A DNA stretch of 64,000 nucleotides from Vibrio echinoideorum (GCF_024347455.1 NZ_AP025485.1:8316-72315); one strand, 5' to 3'; shown: positions 1 to 8,068, counted from the stretch's first letter. Made by a program: numbers and translations. The notes: generated by a model from the letters alone, not told the origin.

Positions 1-2
1 TC

Positions 3-416
3 GGTGCTCATGAAAAGTGGAACAGTAGAACACCAAGAAATATCGCTGATAGTATTGGCTTGGATAAGGTAGATGTAGAGAATGTTCTTGACGGATATCC
101 TGCATTTTTTAGAAAGTCCTCTAACCTAAGTGCTCAGAAAGAACCTTTGTACTCTCTGCATATCAGGTATGCGAGAAGAACTAAAAAACAAATTGAAGGA
201 GAGGGAGGCCTCAAGGAATGGTCAGCACCATTATCCTCTGAAGAAATGCAGACACTCCTTAACCTAGTAACAAATATGATTGGTTTAGAGGCAGAGAATA
301 GACGTCTTAAAGAAGACTCAAGGCACAACAATATGAAGGTTTGGGTTGCGCTGACTGGCGCTTTTGCAACGGCAATTGCGGCAATTTTAGCGCAGATTGT
401 CAGTAGTGGCTCTTAA
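3..416 (+). CDS. 3' part of a small protein with a C-terminal membrane segment, upstream partner of the OLD gene
   Basis: The reading frame is open from base 3, so the gene probably begins before the window; the TTG at 60 is only the first possible internal start. The visible part begins with a region that resembles a helix-turn-helix or HTH-like fold (TPRNIADSIGLDKVDVENVL). A charged middle follows (LSSEEMQTLLNLV, then a short coiled-coil-like ENRRLKED stretch). It ends in one hydrophobic segment (VWVALTGAFATAIAAILAQIV). The stop lies 11 bases before the ATG of the OLD-type ATPase, so the two are likely co-transcribed and may work together. I do not recognise the family; the membrane anchor and the pairing are what can be seen. 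Confidence 0.6.
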   Translation, partial: GAHEKWNSRTPRNIADSIGLDKVDVENVLDGYPAFFRKSSNLSAQKEPLYSLHIRYARRTKKQIEGEGGLKEWSAPLSSEEMQTLLNLVTNMIGLEAENRRLKEDSRHNNMKVWVALTGAFATAIAAILAQIVSSGS

Positions 417-427
417 AAGGAATAGTT

Positions 428-2410
428 ATGAAACTCACAAAATTCCGAGTTAGAAATTTTCGTTCAATCAATGATAGCGGTGAGATTACGACAGACAACT
501 TAACTGCAATACTAGGTCGTAATGAAAGTGGCAAGTCTAATATATTACTCGCTCTTCAACACTTAAACCCTTCAGGCGGTATGACAGAGATTGAAGCCAT
601 AAAGAACTTTCCTCGCCATCGCAGACTTGGAGAACAGGACGAAAATACACGGTTCCTTGATACTGAATGGACGTTGTCGCAACAGGAAAGAGAGTCCCTG
701 TCTTCTATTTTTCCTAGAGCGTCTGAAGTTTCAACCGTCACGATTGCTCGTCCATATGGAAAAACAAAATACATAGGTTTGGTTGGCTTAAAAGACCAGA
801 GCTTAGATGTAAAAGCAATAAATAGAATTATTGATAAGATCGTTACGCTCCTAGATGCTCTAAAAAACGAGGATAACGCTGAAAATGTCAAAGCCGTAGT
901 ACAAGAGGTCGACATGTTGAAAGCAACTGAGGCTCTCTCTGTTGAGACCTGGTTGGAAGCAGTTTTAGGCCGATATGATCATACGCTTAGAGATGCTGCA
1001 CAATACACGTTAGAGAGGCAAGACGACTACCTCGACCTTAAAGATGACTTCGCACAAATAGTGACAGCTTTAAATGATGGTGAACAAGAGAAAAAAGCTT
1101 GTGAATTTATAGTGGAATGCCTCCCTATTTTTGTTTACATCGATGAATACCCACATTTGGATGGACATCAGAACCTCGGCACTCTTAGTCAGCATCGACA
1201 AAATAGCCAGCTGACTGCAGAAGACGAAGGTTTCATTAAATTGTGTAAAGTTGCGGATATAGATCCAATTAAGCTCCAAGAGTTAGCGTCAGATCCTGAG
1301 ACACGAAACCAACTAGTTAACAGGGCAGGGGCTGTTGTTACCAGTGAGATTAGACGCTTATGGACAGACCGTGAGTTGAAAGTCCGTTTCAATTTGGATG
1401 GCAACTATTTCGATACGTATATATCCGATCCGACGTCTACTTATGATGTTGAAGTTAATCTGAACGAAAGGAGCCGAGGGTTTAGGTGGTTTTTTTCATT
1501 CTACATTACGTTTTTTGCAGATACACATGGCGGTGATGCAGAGAATGCTATCATTCTTTTGGATGAGCCTGGGCTATACCTACATGCAAAATCCCAAAGT
1601 GATCTGTTAAAGCATCTTGATGAAGACTTTAGCAATCAGATTATTTATACAACGCACTCACCTTTCCTAGTCCCGACAAAACAACTTTCCACAGTCAAGA
1701 CTGTGAATATATGCCAAGAAAAAGGAACAACAGTTACTAACGACCCCACAGGTGATTCAACTACGCTATTCCCTTTGCAAGCGGCACTCGGGTATGAAGT
1801 TTCTCAGTCGTTATTTATTGGCTCAAACAATTTGGTTGTCGAGGGGGTTACTGATTTTTGGTATCTGTCATCGATGTCTGAGTACCTGAAATCGTTGGGT
1901 AGGACAGGTTTGATGGATAAGATAACTATAACTCCAGCTGGCGGAGCTCAAAAAATACCATACCTGGTAAGTTTATTGTCTTCTCAACATCTTAATTTAT
2001 TGGTGTTGCTCGATCATGAAAAAGAAGCACTTGCCACTAAAAACGATCTGATAACTAATCACAAACTAACTAAAAGGAACGTCATTTTAGTATCTGAAGC
2101 AACAGAGAACGACGTTGCTGAATTAGATATTGAAGACCTATTTGGTCCCGAGTACTTCCTTTCTCTGGCAGAAGAAGCCTATAGAGGCGAGGTAACCGAT
2201 GACCTCACATACAACGATAAGATTCCAAGGGTCTGCAAACGATTCGAAAAAGCGATGAAAGATTCCGGTATCAAGAAACAATTTGTGAAAGCAAAGCCTG
2301 CGAGATTATTTATGAGTAAACTCTCAGAAGGTAAAGGTAGCAATCTTCCAGAAGAAGTAATTTATAGCTTTGAGTCACTATTCAAACTTATCAATAAACG
2401 AATGAAATAG
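428..2410 (+). CDS. OLD-family AAA ATPase with C-terminal TOPRIM nuclease domain
   Basis: A 660-aa protein with the ABC/SMC-like ATPase layout of OLD proteins. The Walker A is GRNESGKSN at residues 30-38, the Walker B LLDEP is near 377-381, and the H-loop TTHSPF is near 408-413. A TOPRIM domain follows, with the conserved Glu in VVEG near 472 and VLLDHE near 529. OLD proteins are DNA nucleases, and many act in phage defence, alone or with a partner (Gabija GajA is one branch). No UvrD-like partner follows; the only close neighbour is the small membrane-anchored protein upstream. The fused ATPase-TOPRIM order also recalls fused PARIS-type genes, but I favour the general OLD label. Its start is supported by GGAA about eight bases upstream. 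Confidence 0.85.
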   Translation: MKLTKFRVRNFRSINDSGEITTDNLTAILGRNESGKSNILLALQHLNPSGGMTEIEAIKNFPRHRRLGEQDENTRFLDTEWTLSQQERESLSSIFPRASEVSTVTIARPYGKTKYIGLVGLKDQSLDVKAINRIIDKIVTLLDALKNEDNAENVKAVVQEVDMLKATEALSVETWLEAVLGRYDHTLRDAAQYTLERQDDYLDLKDDFAQIVTALNDGEQEKKACEFIVECLPIFVYIDEYPHLDGHQNLGTLSQHRQNSQLTAEDEGFIKLCKVADIDPIKLQELASDPETRNQLVNRAGAVVTSEIRRLWTDRELKVRFNLDGNYFDTYISDPTSTYDVEVNLNERSRGFRWFFSFYITFFADTHGGDAENAIILLDEPGLYLHAKSQSDLLKHLDEDFSNQIIYTTHSPFLVPTKQLSTVKTVNICQEKGTTVTNDPTGDSTTLFPLQAALGYEVSQSLFIGSNNLVVEGVTDFWYLSSMSEYLKSLGRTGLMDKITITPAGGAQKIPYLVSLLSSQHLNLLVLLDHEKEALATKNDLITNHKLTKRNVILVSEATENDVAELDIEDLFGPEYFLSLAEEAYRGEVTDDLTYNDKIPRVCKRFEKAMKDSGIKKQFVKAKPARLFMSKLSEGKGSNLPEEVIYSFESLFKLINKRMK

Positions 2411-2652
2411 TGAAGGATAGGGGAATTTAAGATTCAGTGGGATATCATTATTTAAATGAATTGACAATTATATGGGATATTTGCCATACTGAGTGTGTAG
2501 AAGGGTTTGATATGTAATCTGCATCTGGCTTGATTACATATTTGTAAGCTACCTATGGCTAGCCAGAAAGTCATAGTAAGTTGTTAAGGTTAACCACCTG
2601 TCCCGACCCCATAGAGCTAAGGGAACGCCACGAACAACACCTATTAAGAAAA

Positions 2653-2679
2653 AGCCGACACGTAGTGTCGGCTTTTTTC
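2653..2679 (+). terminator. Intrinsic terminator after the OLD gene
   Basis: A perfect hairpin, AGCCGACAC - GTA - GTGTCGGCT, is followed by T6. It lies between the OLD gene and the converging 160-aa gene and can work in both directions, because an A-run precedes it. The ~240 bases between the OLD stop and this hairpin show nothing I can identify as coding. Confidence 0.85.
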
Positions 2680-2682
2680 GTT

Positions 2683-3165
2683 CTATAACTCTAGATTCCC
2701 CATAACATTACCTGGATGAGCTTTCTTATCGTAGGCAGTAATGATGTTGTAAAAAGGCTCTTCGTTTTGAGGCTCTTTTAAATCGACGACGACCATACCG
2801 GTATTTGATTCGACTATTAATGGCTTGTTGGGGCTCTTTTTAGGGTCAATTATCACCTCTGCCCCTACCTGAAGAACGCTTTCAATAAACTTAACCACAT
2901 CCTCTGCATTTTGAGAGTTTAGTTCATCCCCGTGCTTGTCCCAGATATGCCGTAGCCCAAAAGCTCCTTTAGGTTCGTGATGGTTATGGCTATAGAAACC
3001 ACTATCGCCTAGTTTGAGATGTATTTCCCCTTTTGGGAAATTATCATTCAACTTAGGAATAGTTCCAAAAGACAAATCACCATTATTATTCGTAACCCTT
3101 GAGTTCTTCATGTTTTTCTTGTCAAGGACGTCATTGTCGATGTCTGTTGGATTGAAAATATTCAT
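2683..3165 (-). CDS. Putative barnase/EndoU/colicin-like nuclease domain protein
   Basis: A 160-aa protein whose C-terminal half resembles the phage barnase-EndoU-ColicinE5/D-RelE-like (PBECR/BECR) nuclease fold. It has GLRHIWDKHGDEL around residues 70-82, a central helix (AEDVVKFIESVLQVG), a VVVDL strand and the closing YNIITAYD strand. Such domains are usually the toxic tips of larger polymorphic toxins or stand-alone phage and plasmid proteins. An in-frame stop lies only eight codons upstream of the ATG, and no clear Shine-Dalgarno sequence is visible. The ATG overlaps the stop of a short upstream reading frame (ATGA). No obvious immunity gene is next to it. Family assignment is by pattern from memory. 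Confidence 0.5.
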   Translation of the reverse strand: MNIFNPTDIDNDVLDKKNMKNSRVTNNNGDLSFGTIPKLNDNFPKGEIHLKLGDSGFYSHNHHEPKGAFGLRHIWDKHGDELNSQNAEDVVKFIESVLQVGAEVIIDPKKSPNKPLIVESNTGMVVVDLKEPQNEEPFYNIITAYDKKAHPGNVMGNLEL

Positions 3166-3278
3166 TTGGTCTTGGATGATGAAGAATTATTCAGAATCAT
3201 ATCAACTATTTCAAACGTATGCCCCCATTTATTAGAAGTGTTATATCTACTTTTGACATTATTTGTTAAGGAGTTGCG
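3162..3278 (-). pseudogene. Short open frame coupled to the nuclease-like gene, possible gene remnant
   Basis: A 38-codon frame between two stops reads like real protein (it contains RYNTSNKWGHTFEIVDMIL). Its TGA overlaps the ATG of the 160-aa nuclease-like gene. There is no good start codon except an internal ATG 12 codons before the end. It may be the 3' scrap of a larger toxin gene from which the downstream domain was separated, or chance. Low confidence. Confidence 0.22.
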
Positions 3279-3293
3279 TTATTGACATTCACC

Positions 3294-3343
3294 ATCAAAA
3301 CTGGACACCAACGTTAATCTTCTTCCCATACTTTTGGTTATTC
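3294..3343 (-). repeat. Truncated copy of the ~100-bp TGGACA repeat (reverse orientation)
   Basis: The reverse complement reads AAAAGTATGGGAAG, then GTTGGTGTCCAGTTTT. This matches the right half of the repeats at 6955-7056 and 10241-10335. It lies directly beside the 3389-3626 inverted-repeat sequence. Confidence 0.5.
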
Positions 3344-3388
3344 ATTGTTGCAATGATTAATTTTTGAGTCTCTACTTAATTTTAGTGA

Positions 3389-3626
3389 CTGTCCATGACG
3401 GTGTACTTTTCGTCGATTCGGTATGTGCTTTGGTTGAATCAAAAAGATGTTAACTCTTGCTGTAAATCGCTCTGAAAGCGTCACAAACTTACAATGCCTT
3501 TTGGATACGTATTGGTGGTTAAGTGTCGTAAATCTTCGCTAAGAGCGTTTGAGACGCTATGAGGTCTGTTTCCGGTGGCTAACTCGCGGGTTTTACATAA
3601 TAGGAATAATGAACACCGACTTTTGA
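3389..3626 (+). repeat. Left copy of a ~240-bp long inverted repeat
   Basis: This non-coding stretch recurs in inverted orientation at 47268-47510, at roughly 90 % identity by eye. Shared blocks include GTGTACTTTTCGTCGATTCG, CAAACTTACAATGCCTTTTG and GGTGGCTAACTCGCGGGTTT. Both copies carry a TCATTGTTGCAATGATT-type palindrome beside their outer end (here 3344-3360). The nature of the element is unknown; it could be a miniature element, the end of a lost transposon, or a conserved RNA. Confidence 0.75.
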
Positions 3627-3759
3627 GTGGTTTGGTTGCATTTATCTATTGGCTGTAGGTTACAGCTTTATCATAAAAGATAGTAATCATTAAAAAACAA
3701 TGAGATACAGAAAGGTGATGAAATTAAAGTGATTAAAATCAATAGCATAGTTTCTATTA

Positions 3760-3788
3760 TTGTTTAGGTTATCATTGCTTGCTATGAT
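3760..3788 (+). promoter_or_regulatory. Predicted sigma70 promoter of the RiPP-like operon
   Basis: TTGTTT (3760-3765), a 17-base spacer and TATGAT (3783-3788) form a near-consensus promoter about 33 bases before the precursor ATG. The flanking DNA is very AT-rich. Confidence 0.55.
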
Positions 3789-3821
3789 TGGTTTTAAATA
3801 CTTAAATTAAAAGGATCGTTC

Positions 3822-3965
3822 ATGAATATTCAAACTACACAACCAACAACTACAAAGCAGTTTAGCCCTGTGTTATCACGTTTAATGGAAGAGGTTAAAA
3901 ACAATAAGAATAACGTCAATGGCGCTTATGACCGAACTCACAATCGACACAATAGAGGTCAATAA
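3822..3965 (+). CDS. Putative RiPP precursor peptide (47 aa)
   Basis: A 47-codon gene with a good ribosome site (AAAGGAT seven to eight bases before ATG) ends four bases before the radical SAM gene. The N-terminal two thirds is a polar leader containing a helix-like block (SPVLSRLMEEVKNN). The tail GAYDRTHNRHNRGQ is rich in aromatic-X-Arg triplets: Tyr-Asp-Arg once and His-Asn-Arg twice. Known three-residue-cyclophane (triceptide) systems use radical SAM/SPASM enzymes that join the ring of the first residue to the side chain of the third, and some act on Tyr or His. The triplets here are therefore the likely modification sites. This is inference from layout; the peptide itself matches nothing I know by name. 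Confidence 0.75.
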   Translation: MNIQTTQPTTTKQFSPVLSRLMEEVKNNKNNVNGAYDRTHNRHNRGQ

Positions 3966-3969
3966 TTAA

Positions 3970-5106
3970 ATGCCAGCACGTTTAGATACTGTACTGATAA
4001 AAACAGCTAGTCGCTGTAACTTGGATTGTACATATTGCTATGTGTATCAAGGTGAAGATACTAGCTGGAAAAATCAGCCTAAAAAAATGTCGAAAGATAC
4101 AATTGACGTGCTGGTAGACAGGCTAATAGAACAGTCAATAAATCAAGATGTAGGCTTTGCTATTGTTTTACATGGTGGTGAGCCTTTACTCATTGGTTTT
4201 GAGAGAATGCAGTATCTGCTTACATCTTTAAGAAAAAATCTAAACTCGCTTAATTACCCAATAAGCCTTCAAACGAATGGTGTTCTTCTAACTAATCCAT
4301 TTTTAGATTTATTTTCAGAAATGAAAGTGAGTGTATCTGTCAGTATTGATGGTGACAAGATTGCCAATGATATTTCCAGAATCACAAGAACAGGAAAAAG
4401 TTCATTTGATGACACTGTTAAAGGGATAAAACTACTGAAGAGTCACCATGACAATGAGTTCTTGTTCGCTGGAACTTTATCTGTTATTCAACCTAATATA
4501 TCCCCGAAGGACATTTACCTATTTTTGAAAAGTTTAGGTACTCCAAGTATGGATTTTCTATTTCAAGACGGGAACTATAATAAATTACCGATTGGAAAAT
4601 ATTCTTTTGAGTCCACTGAATATGGTCAATGGATGAAAGGAATGTTGGATATGTATCTATCCGACCCTGAACCAGTAAAAATACCATGTATTGATGACAT
4701 ATTGAGGCTAACGATGGGTGGTGATTCCATAAAAGAAGGAAAAGGGGATAGTGAGTTTGGGATTCTCATTGTAGAGACCGATGGAGAGATCAGGAAGAAT
4801 GATACTCTGAGACTCTCTTATGATGGTGCTGACTTTTTTAAGACCAGAGATAGCGTTAGAGACATTGACTTTCAAACCGTAATTGATTCCGAAGAATTTC
4901 AATACGTTTCATCAATGCAAAAACCTACCTCAGATAACTGCTTGAATTGTTCAGTAAAAGATATTTGTGGTGGTGGAATGCCTCTTTACCGATGGAGTGA
5001 TGAAAATGGTTATAACAATCCATCGGTTTTCTGTAATGACCATTACTACTTCATTGAAAGTGTAAAAAACACACTCAATACATCAGGGGGGAGTTATGTT
5101 TCCTAA
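3970..5106 (+). CDS. FxsB-like radical SAM/SPASM peptide maturase
   Basis: A 378-aa enzyme. The radical SAM CxxxCxxC motif is C16-C20-C23 within KTASRCNLDCTYCYVY, and residues up to SWKNQP closely follow the FxsB family signature. HGGEP near residue 60 is the usual SAM-binding GGE motif. The C-terminal SPASM-type Cys cluster includes C324, C327, C333 (CGGG) and C355, expected to bind auxiliary [4Fe-4S] clusters. FxsB-like enzymes cross-link residues of small precursor peptides, which suits the 47-aa gene just upstream. The gene overlaps the start of the dioxygenase gene by 11 bases. There is no transporter or protease in the operon, so export or leader removal would need host functions. Confidence 0.88.
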   Translation: MPARLDTVLIKTASRCNLDCTYCYVYQGEDTSWKNQPKKMSKDTIDVLVDRLIEQSINQDVGFAIVLHGGEPLLIGFERMQYLLTSLRKNLNSLNYPISLQTNGVLLTNPFLDLFSEMKVSVSVSIDGDKIANDISRITRTGKSSFDDTVKGIKLLKSHHDNEFLFAGTLSVIQPNISPKDIYLFLKSLGTPSMDFLFQDGNYNKLPIGKYSFESTEYGQWMKGMLDMYLSDPEPVKIPCIDDILRLTMGGDSIKEGKGDSEFGILIVETDGEIRKNDTLRLSYDGADFFKTRDSVRDIDFQTVIDSEEFQYVSSMQKPTSDNCLNCSVKDICGGGMPLYRWSDENGYNNPSVFCNDHYYFIESVKNTLNTSGGSYVS

Positions 5107-5686
5107 GTTTAAAAACGTGAAGTTTTACGACACCCCCTACAAGCATTTTACTAGCTCCTCAAACCTTAACGAAAAAACCATACAAGAGTTACTTTCTTGG
5201 CTTGATCTAGAGGCTCCATGGAAGCTTGTCGAAACAGATTTTTATGAGCAATATGAGTTAAGCTTAAATTCGAGCGATAACTTAGGTGAAGCTAAGTTTC
5301 TTATTGATCAAGACACTCTGTCTCAATTGAGAGCTCAAGTCGAAAGTTTATTTAAAGTTAATATCGAAGAAAAAGTTGAAGTTGTAGCTCATAAACTAGT
5401 CAAAGGGCAAACCATTAGGGTTCATAATGATTACCTCCAAGAGGATCATCGAGAGACTCACCGAGTGCTTCTTCAAATAAGTAAGGAATTTAAAGAAAGC
5501 AATGGCGGGTACTTAATGACATTTAACGGGCCTAACTCTGATGACTTAAACTCGGTAATTCCTCCTATCCCAGGATCTATTCAAGGGTTTGAAATATCGC
5601 AAAACTCACACCATGCAGTAAGCACGGTTCATGGTGGAGTAAGATATACTATTATTTATACGTTTAAAGAAAGATCATCGTGTTAA
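5096..5686 (+). CDS. Fe(II)/2-oxoglutarate-dependent dioxygenase, likely RiPP tailoring enzyme
   Basis: A 196-aa protein with the double-stranded beta-helix pattern of 2OG oxygenases of the prolyl-hydroxylase type. HxD is H110-N-D112 (IRVHNDY), the distal His is most likely H173 in HAVSTVHGGVRY, and the 2OG-binding Arg is R183. The gene starts inside the end of the radical SAM gene, behind a strong GGGGGGAG ribosome site, so translation is coupled. The expected role is hydroxylation of the same precursor peptide, before or after cross-linking; the target residue cannot be read from sequence. The next gene, after a strong terminator, is an unrelated recombinase, so the operon is three genes. 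Confidence 0.8.
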   Translation: MFPKFKNVKFYDTPYKHFTSSSNLNEKTIQELLSWLDLEAPWKLVETDFYEQYELSLNSSDNLGEAKFLIDQDTLSQLRAQVESLFKVNIEEKVEVVAHKLVKGQTIRVHNDYLQEDHRETHRVLLQISKEFKESNGGYLMTFNGPNSDDLNSVIPPIPGSIQGFEISQNSHHAVSTVHGGVRYTIIYTFKERSSC

Positions 5687-5750
5687 TAATGAAGGATTTA
5701 CCATAACGTCACTTAGTGCGCACCCAAACACAAACCAACCTTTTTGTTAG

Positions 5751-5792
5751 AGCCCCTTAATCATTGTTGCAATGATTAAGGGGCTTTTTTAA
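5751..5792 (+). terminator. Strong intrinsic terminator after the RiPP-like operon
   Basis: A perfect 16-bp stem, AGCCCCTTAATCATTG / CAATGATTAAGGGGCT with a TTG loop, is followed by a T-run. Its core TCATTGTTGCAATGA is the palindrome also seen at 3344, 6639 and 47527. Confidence 0.9.
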
Positions 5793-5869
5793 TCAATGTT
5801 CATTAAGGTGTAACTTTATGGACGTTGCTCACAATCATCTAATAACTGTTCAGTTAGTCTTTATAATTT

Positions 5870-5915
5870 AAAGTGAACATGTACACTTGTGTGTGAATAT
5901 CTTTAAGTTCACTTT
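5870..5915 (+). promoter_or_regulatory. Possible recombination or operator site for the serine recombinase
   Basis: AAAGTGAAC (5870-5878) and its exact inverse GTTCACTTT (5907-5915) flank an inner palindrome, AAGTG...CACTT around ACATGT. The site ends 11 bases before the recombinase ATG, where res sites and autoregulatory operators of resolvases usually lie. Confidence 0.4.
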
Positions 5916-5926
5916 TAGGCCATTTT

Positions 5927-6481
5927 ATGAAAATTGGTTATGCTCGTGTTAGCACCCAAGACCAAACGCTCGATGTTCAACTTGAACAACTTAAACGTAT
6001 TGGTTGTGACAAAATTTACCAAGAGCAAGCGAGCGGTAAATCCTCTGATAGAGAACAGCTTAACCTGTTGCTGGATTTTGCAAGGGAGGGAGATGTTATT
6101 CATGTTACCAAAGTCGACCGCATTGCTCGAAATACCATCGATGCTTTGCAAATTGCCGATCAGCTAGCGCAAAAGAAAGCGGGTTTGGTGTTTCATGACT
6201 TGGGGGATTTAGATATCAATAGCGATGTAGGTAGAGTCATTTATACGACCATATCGGCGTTTGCTGAAATGGAAAGAAAACGAATATTACAGCGTTGTAA
6301 TGAAGGCAGAGAGCGTGCTCGCTCTGAGGGGAGGCATCTTGGCCGATTTCCTAATAAGACGCTTCATACGCGTATTCAAGAGCTTGCAGGCCAAGGAATG
6401 AACAAGCATGCGATCAGTAAAGAGTTAGAGTGCAGTAGGACTACGGTCTATAAGGTTCTAGGAAAAAATATCTCTCTTTAG
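5927..6481 (+). CDS. Serine recombinase of the resolvase/invertase family
   Basis: A 184-aa, full-length small serine recombinase. The catalytic Ser is S9 in YARVSTQDQ. The body has the conserved VTKVDRIARN helix and the AEMERKRI segment of the E-helix region, and the C-terminus is a helix-turn-helix (GMNKHAISKELECSRTTVYKVL). It is close to the Tn3 TnpR/Gin group. No transposase is next to it, so it may resolve plasmid multimers or be left from a lost transposon. Palindromes upstream (5870-5915) and the TCATTGTTGCAATGA repeats on both sides (5764 and 6639) are candidate targets. Confidence 0.88.
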   Translation: MKIGYARVSTQDQTLDVQLEQLKRIGCDKIYQEQASGKSSDREQLNLLLDFAREGDVIHVTKVDRIARNTIDALQIADQLAQKKAGLVFHDLGDLDINSDVGRVIYTTISAFAEMERKRILQRCNEGRERARSEGRHLGRFPNKTLHTRIQELAGQGMNKHAISKELECSRTTVYKVLGKNISL

Positions 6482-6665
6482 AATCGCGAACAAAGCTGTT
6501 CTTTAAATGAGTAAAGAGCTGACTGACGTTGCTTCGCTCTGTCGGCTTCATACTGACTCTACATGCAAGCATATAGCAGCCAGCACGAACCTATCCCTTG
6601 ATGAAATAAATAAATTTTCAGAATTTTAATTTAATTATTGTTGCAATGATTAAGAGGCAGAGAGA

Positions 6666-6935
6666 ATGAAAAGAGCAAGAATGAGCCAGGTTCAAAAAGA
6701 GGTCTTAAGATGTTTGGCCAAGGCGTTCATCAAAGGAGTAAAAGAAGGTAAGTCAACCGTCATCAACCTGGCCGTCAATCAAGTGCTTGGGAGAGATATT
6801 CACCCGAACAACTTCCGAGTTTCATGTAAAGCTCTTGAAGAGTGTGGACTGGTTATGCGCAAAAAAGTGGATCTAGATTGGTACATCAATATAACGCCAG
6901 AGGGGTTTGATAAGGCACTCACCTGGCTTGATTAA
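6666..6935 (+). CDS. Small winged-helix-like protein
   Basis: An 89-aa basic protein preceded by AGAGGCAGAGAGA just before the ATG. It has the look of a small winged-helix DNA-binding domain: an alternating helix pattern in QVQKEVLRCLAKAF, then FRVSCKALEECGLVMRKK as a recognition helix and wing, and a closing LDWYINITPEGFDKAL. It may regulate the recombinase or a neighbouring cargo gene. I do not recognise a named family. A copy of the ~100-bp repeat follows at once. Confidence 0.55.
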   Translation: MKRARMSQVQKEVLRCLAKAFIKGVKEGKSTVINLAVNQVLGRDIHPNNFRVSCKALEECGLVMRKKVDLDWYINITPEGFDKALTWLD

Positions 6936-6954
6936 ACGATGCTTCTGAAACTCA

Positions 6955-7056
6955 TTTTTGGACAAAAGCTACTTAGAGTAATCACTTAAATTAGAAAATT
7001 CGGATAACTTTAAGTATGGGAAAGTCACTTAGCCGTTAGTTAGTGTCCAGTTTTGC
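6955..7056 (+). repeat. ~100-bp interspersed repeat, most complete copy
   Basis: It starts TTTTTGGACAAAAG and ends TTAGTGTCCAGTTTTGC, so the ends carry inverted TGGACA/TGTCCA. The inner part contains TTAGAAAATTCGGATAAC and TTAAGTATGGGAAA. Related copies lie at 3294, 10241, 12755 and 44487, each in a gap between cargo modules. It is non-coding and probably a miniature mobile element or a hotspot sequence. Confidence 0.65.
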
Positions 7057-7160
7057 AAGTGCAGACCAGTTTCATTGCTACGTAATTTTGATAAGGTATT
7101 GAAGCTGAAAGTTGACCCAAACCTTAGTCCACTCTAATATGGAAGAAAAGGAGGTGACTT

Positions 7161-7349
7161 ATGAAAGCGTTAATGGGCAAGCTCGCAAGTCATATCAGGG
7201 GAGACACCAAAGGGCGAGAGGAATTGCGAAAGGTAATTGCAAGCCAACAGGACAATCAGGAAATCACATTATCAGACGGAACGACATACATCATTTCCAG
7301 AACCAACCCAAATACATCCGATAATCGTCAACACACAGAGCCGGTATAA
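7161..7349 (+). CDS. Small protein of unknown function, operon with the DUF6338-like membrane protein
   Basis: A 62-aa protein with an excellent ribosome site (AAAGGAGGTGACTT before ATG). It is polar, with a beta-rich middle (EITLSDGTTYIISRT). Its stop overlaps the ATG of the next gene (TAATG), showing translational coupling. A two-gene unit of a small soluble protein and a membrane protein is common in accessory regions, but I cannot name the family. Confidence 0.6.
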   Translation: MKALMGKLASHIRGDTKGREELRKVIASQQDNQEITLSDGTTYIISRTNPNTSDNRQHTEPV

Positions 7350-8068
7350 TGAACATCGCATTTCCGGCTTTCTTCATTCTACTTCTGATTCTGCCGGGCT
7401 ACATCTATCTCAATGCTTATGAGCGTCGAGAAAACAACACACTAGAGAAGAAACCCTTTGAAGCGTCATCTGCGACCGCTATTGTGTGCGCATTTGTTAT
7501 TCAGTTCGTCTACGCAGGTTTCGTACATAACCTCATCAACCCAATCGATTTCATTCTTTGCTTGAAAATACTATCCGGTACCAAGCTCACAAGTGATGAA
7601 GTGTCGCAGTTAACCCCTGACATTTGGATTGTTGGCCTCTACTTCATTGTCCTGTTCTATGTATCGCATGGAGCTGGTAAATTGATGCAATCCCAAGTCT
7701 TTAAATATAACCCCTACAAAGACTCAAAGTTCGCATTTGACACGCCTTGGTATTACGAGTTGAAAGGTTTTTTGAGTCGAGAAAAAGATGCTCAGTTCAT
7801 TAAGATATCCGCAACCCAAGATACCAGTGAAGGCACGTATCTCTACTATGGGATGTTGCAAGATTTCTACTTAACCAAAGATGGTCAGCTTGATCGTTTG
7901 GTTATCTCTGAAGCTACGCGTCGTCACATCAAAGAAGATAAGACGCCAGTGAAGGTTGACGAAACCTCAGATAATCGATTTTACGAGATTAAAGGCGATA
8001 GACTTATACTCAAGTACGAGAACATCATTAACCTTAACGTCGAGTACTACTACATCACAAAAAAATAG
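7349..8068 (+). CDS. Membrane protein, possibly DUF6338-like
   Basis: A 239-aa protein with three hydrophobic segments near residues 3-20 (FPAFFILLLILPGYIYL), 45-65 (TAIVCAFVIQFVYAGF) and 95-110 (IVGLYFIVLFYV). A soluble C-terminal domain (residues ~125-239) holds WYYELKGFL and a beta-rich tail. The LLILPGY opening followed by a cytosolic barrel-like domain recalls DUF6338 proteins. That is a memory-based comparison. The role is unknown; small membrane proteins of this layout occur in defence islands. It is coupled to the 62-aa gene before it. Confidence 0.6.
   Translation: MNIAFPAFFILLLILPGYIYLNAYERRENNTLEKKPFEASSATAIVCAFVIQFVYAGFVHNLINPIDFILCLKILSGTKLTSDEVSQLTPDIWIVGLYFIVLFYVSHGAGKLMQSQVFKYNPYKDSKFAFDTPWYYELKGFLSREKDAQFIKISATQDTSEGTYLYYGMLQDFYLTKDGQLDRLVISEATRRHIKEDKTPVKVDETSDNRFYEIKGDRLILKYENIINLNVEYYYITKK

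Noticed and set aside
5751..5792. TCATTGTTGCAATGA palindromes as specific recombinase sites
   Set aside because: The copy at 5751-5792 is clearly a terminator stem, so the shared core may only reflect related terminators; kept as repeats but not claimed as recombination sites.
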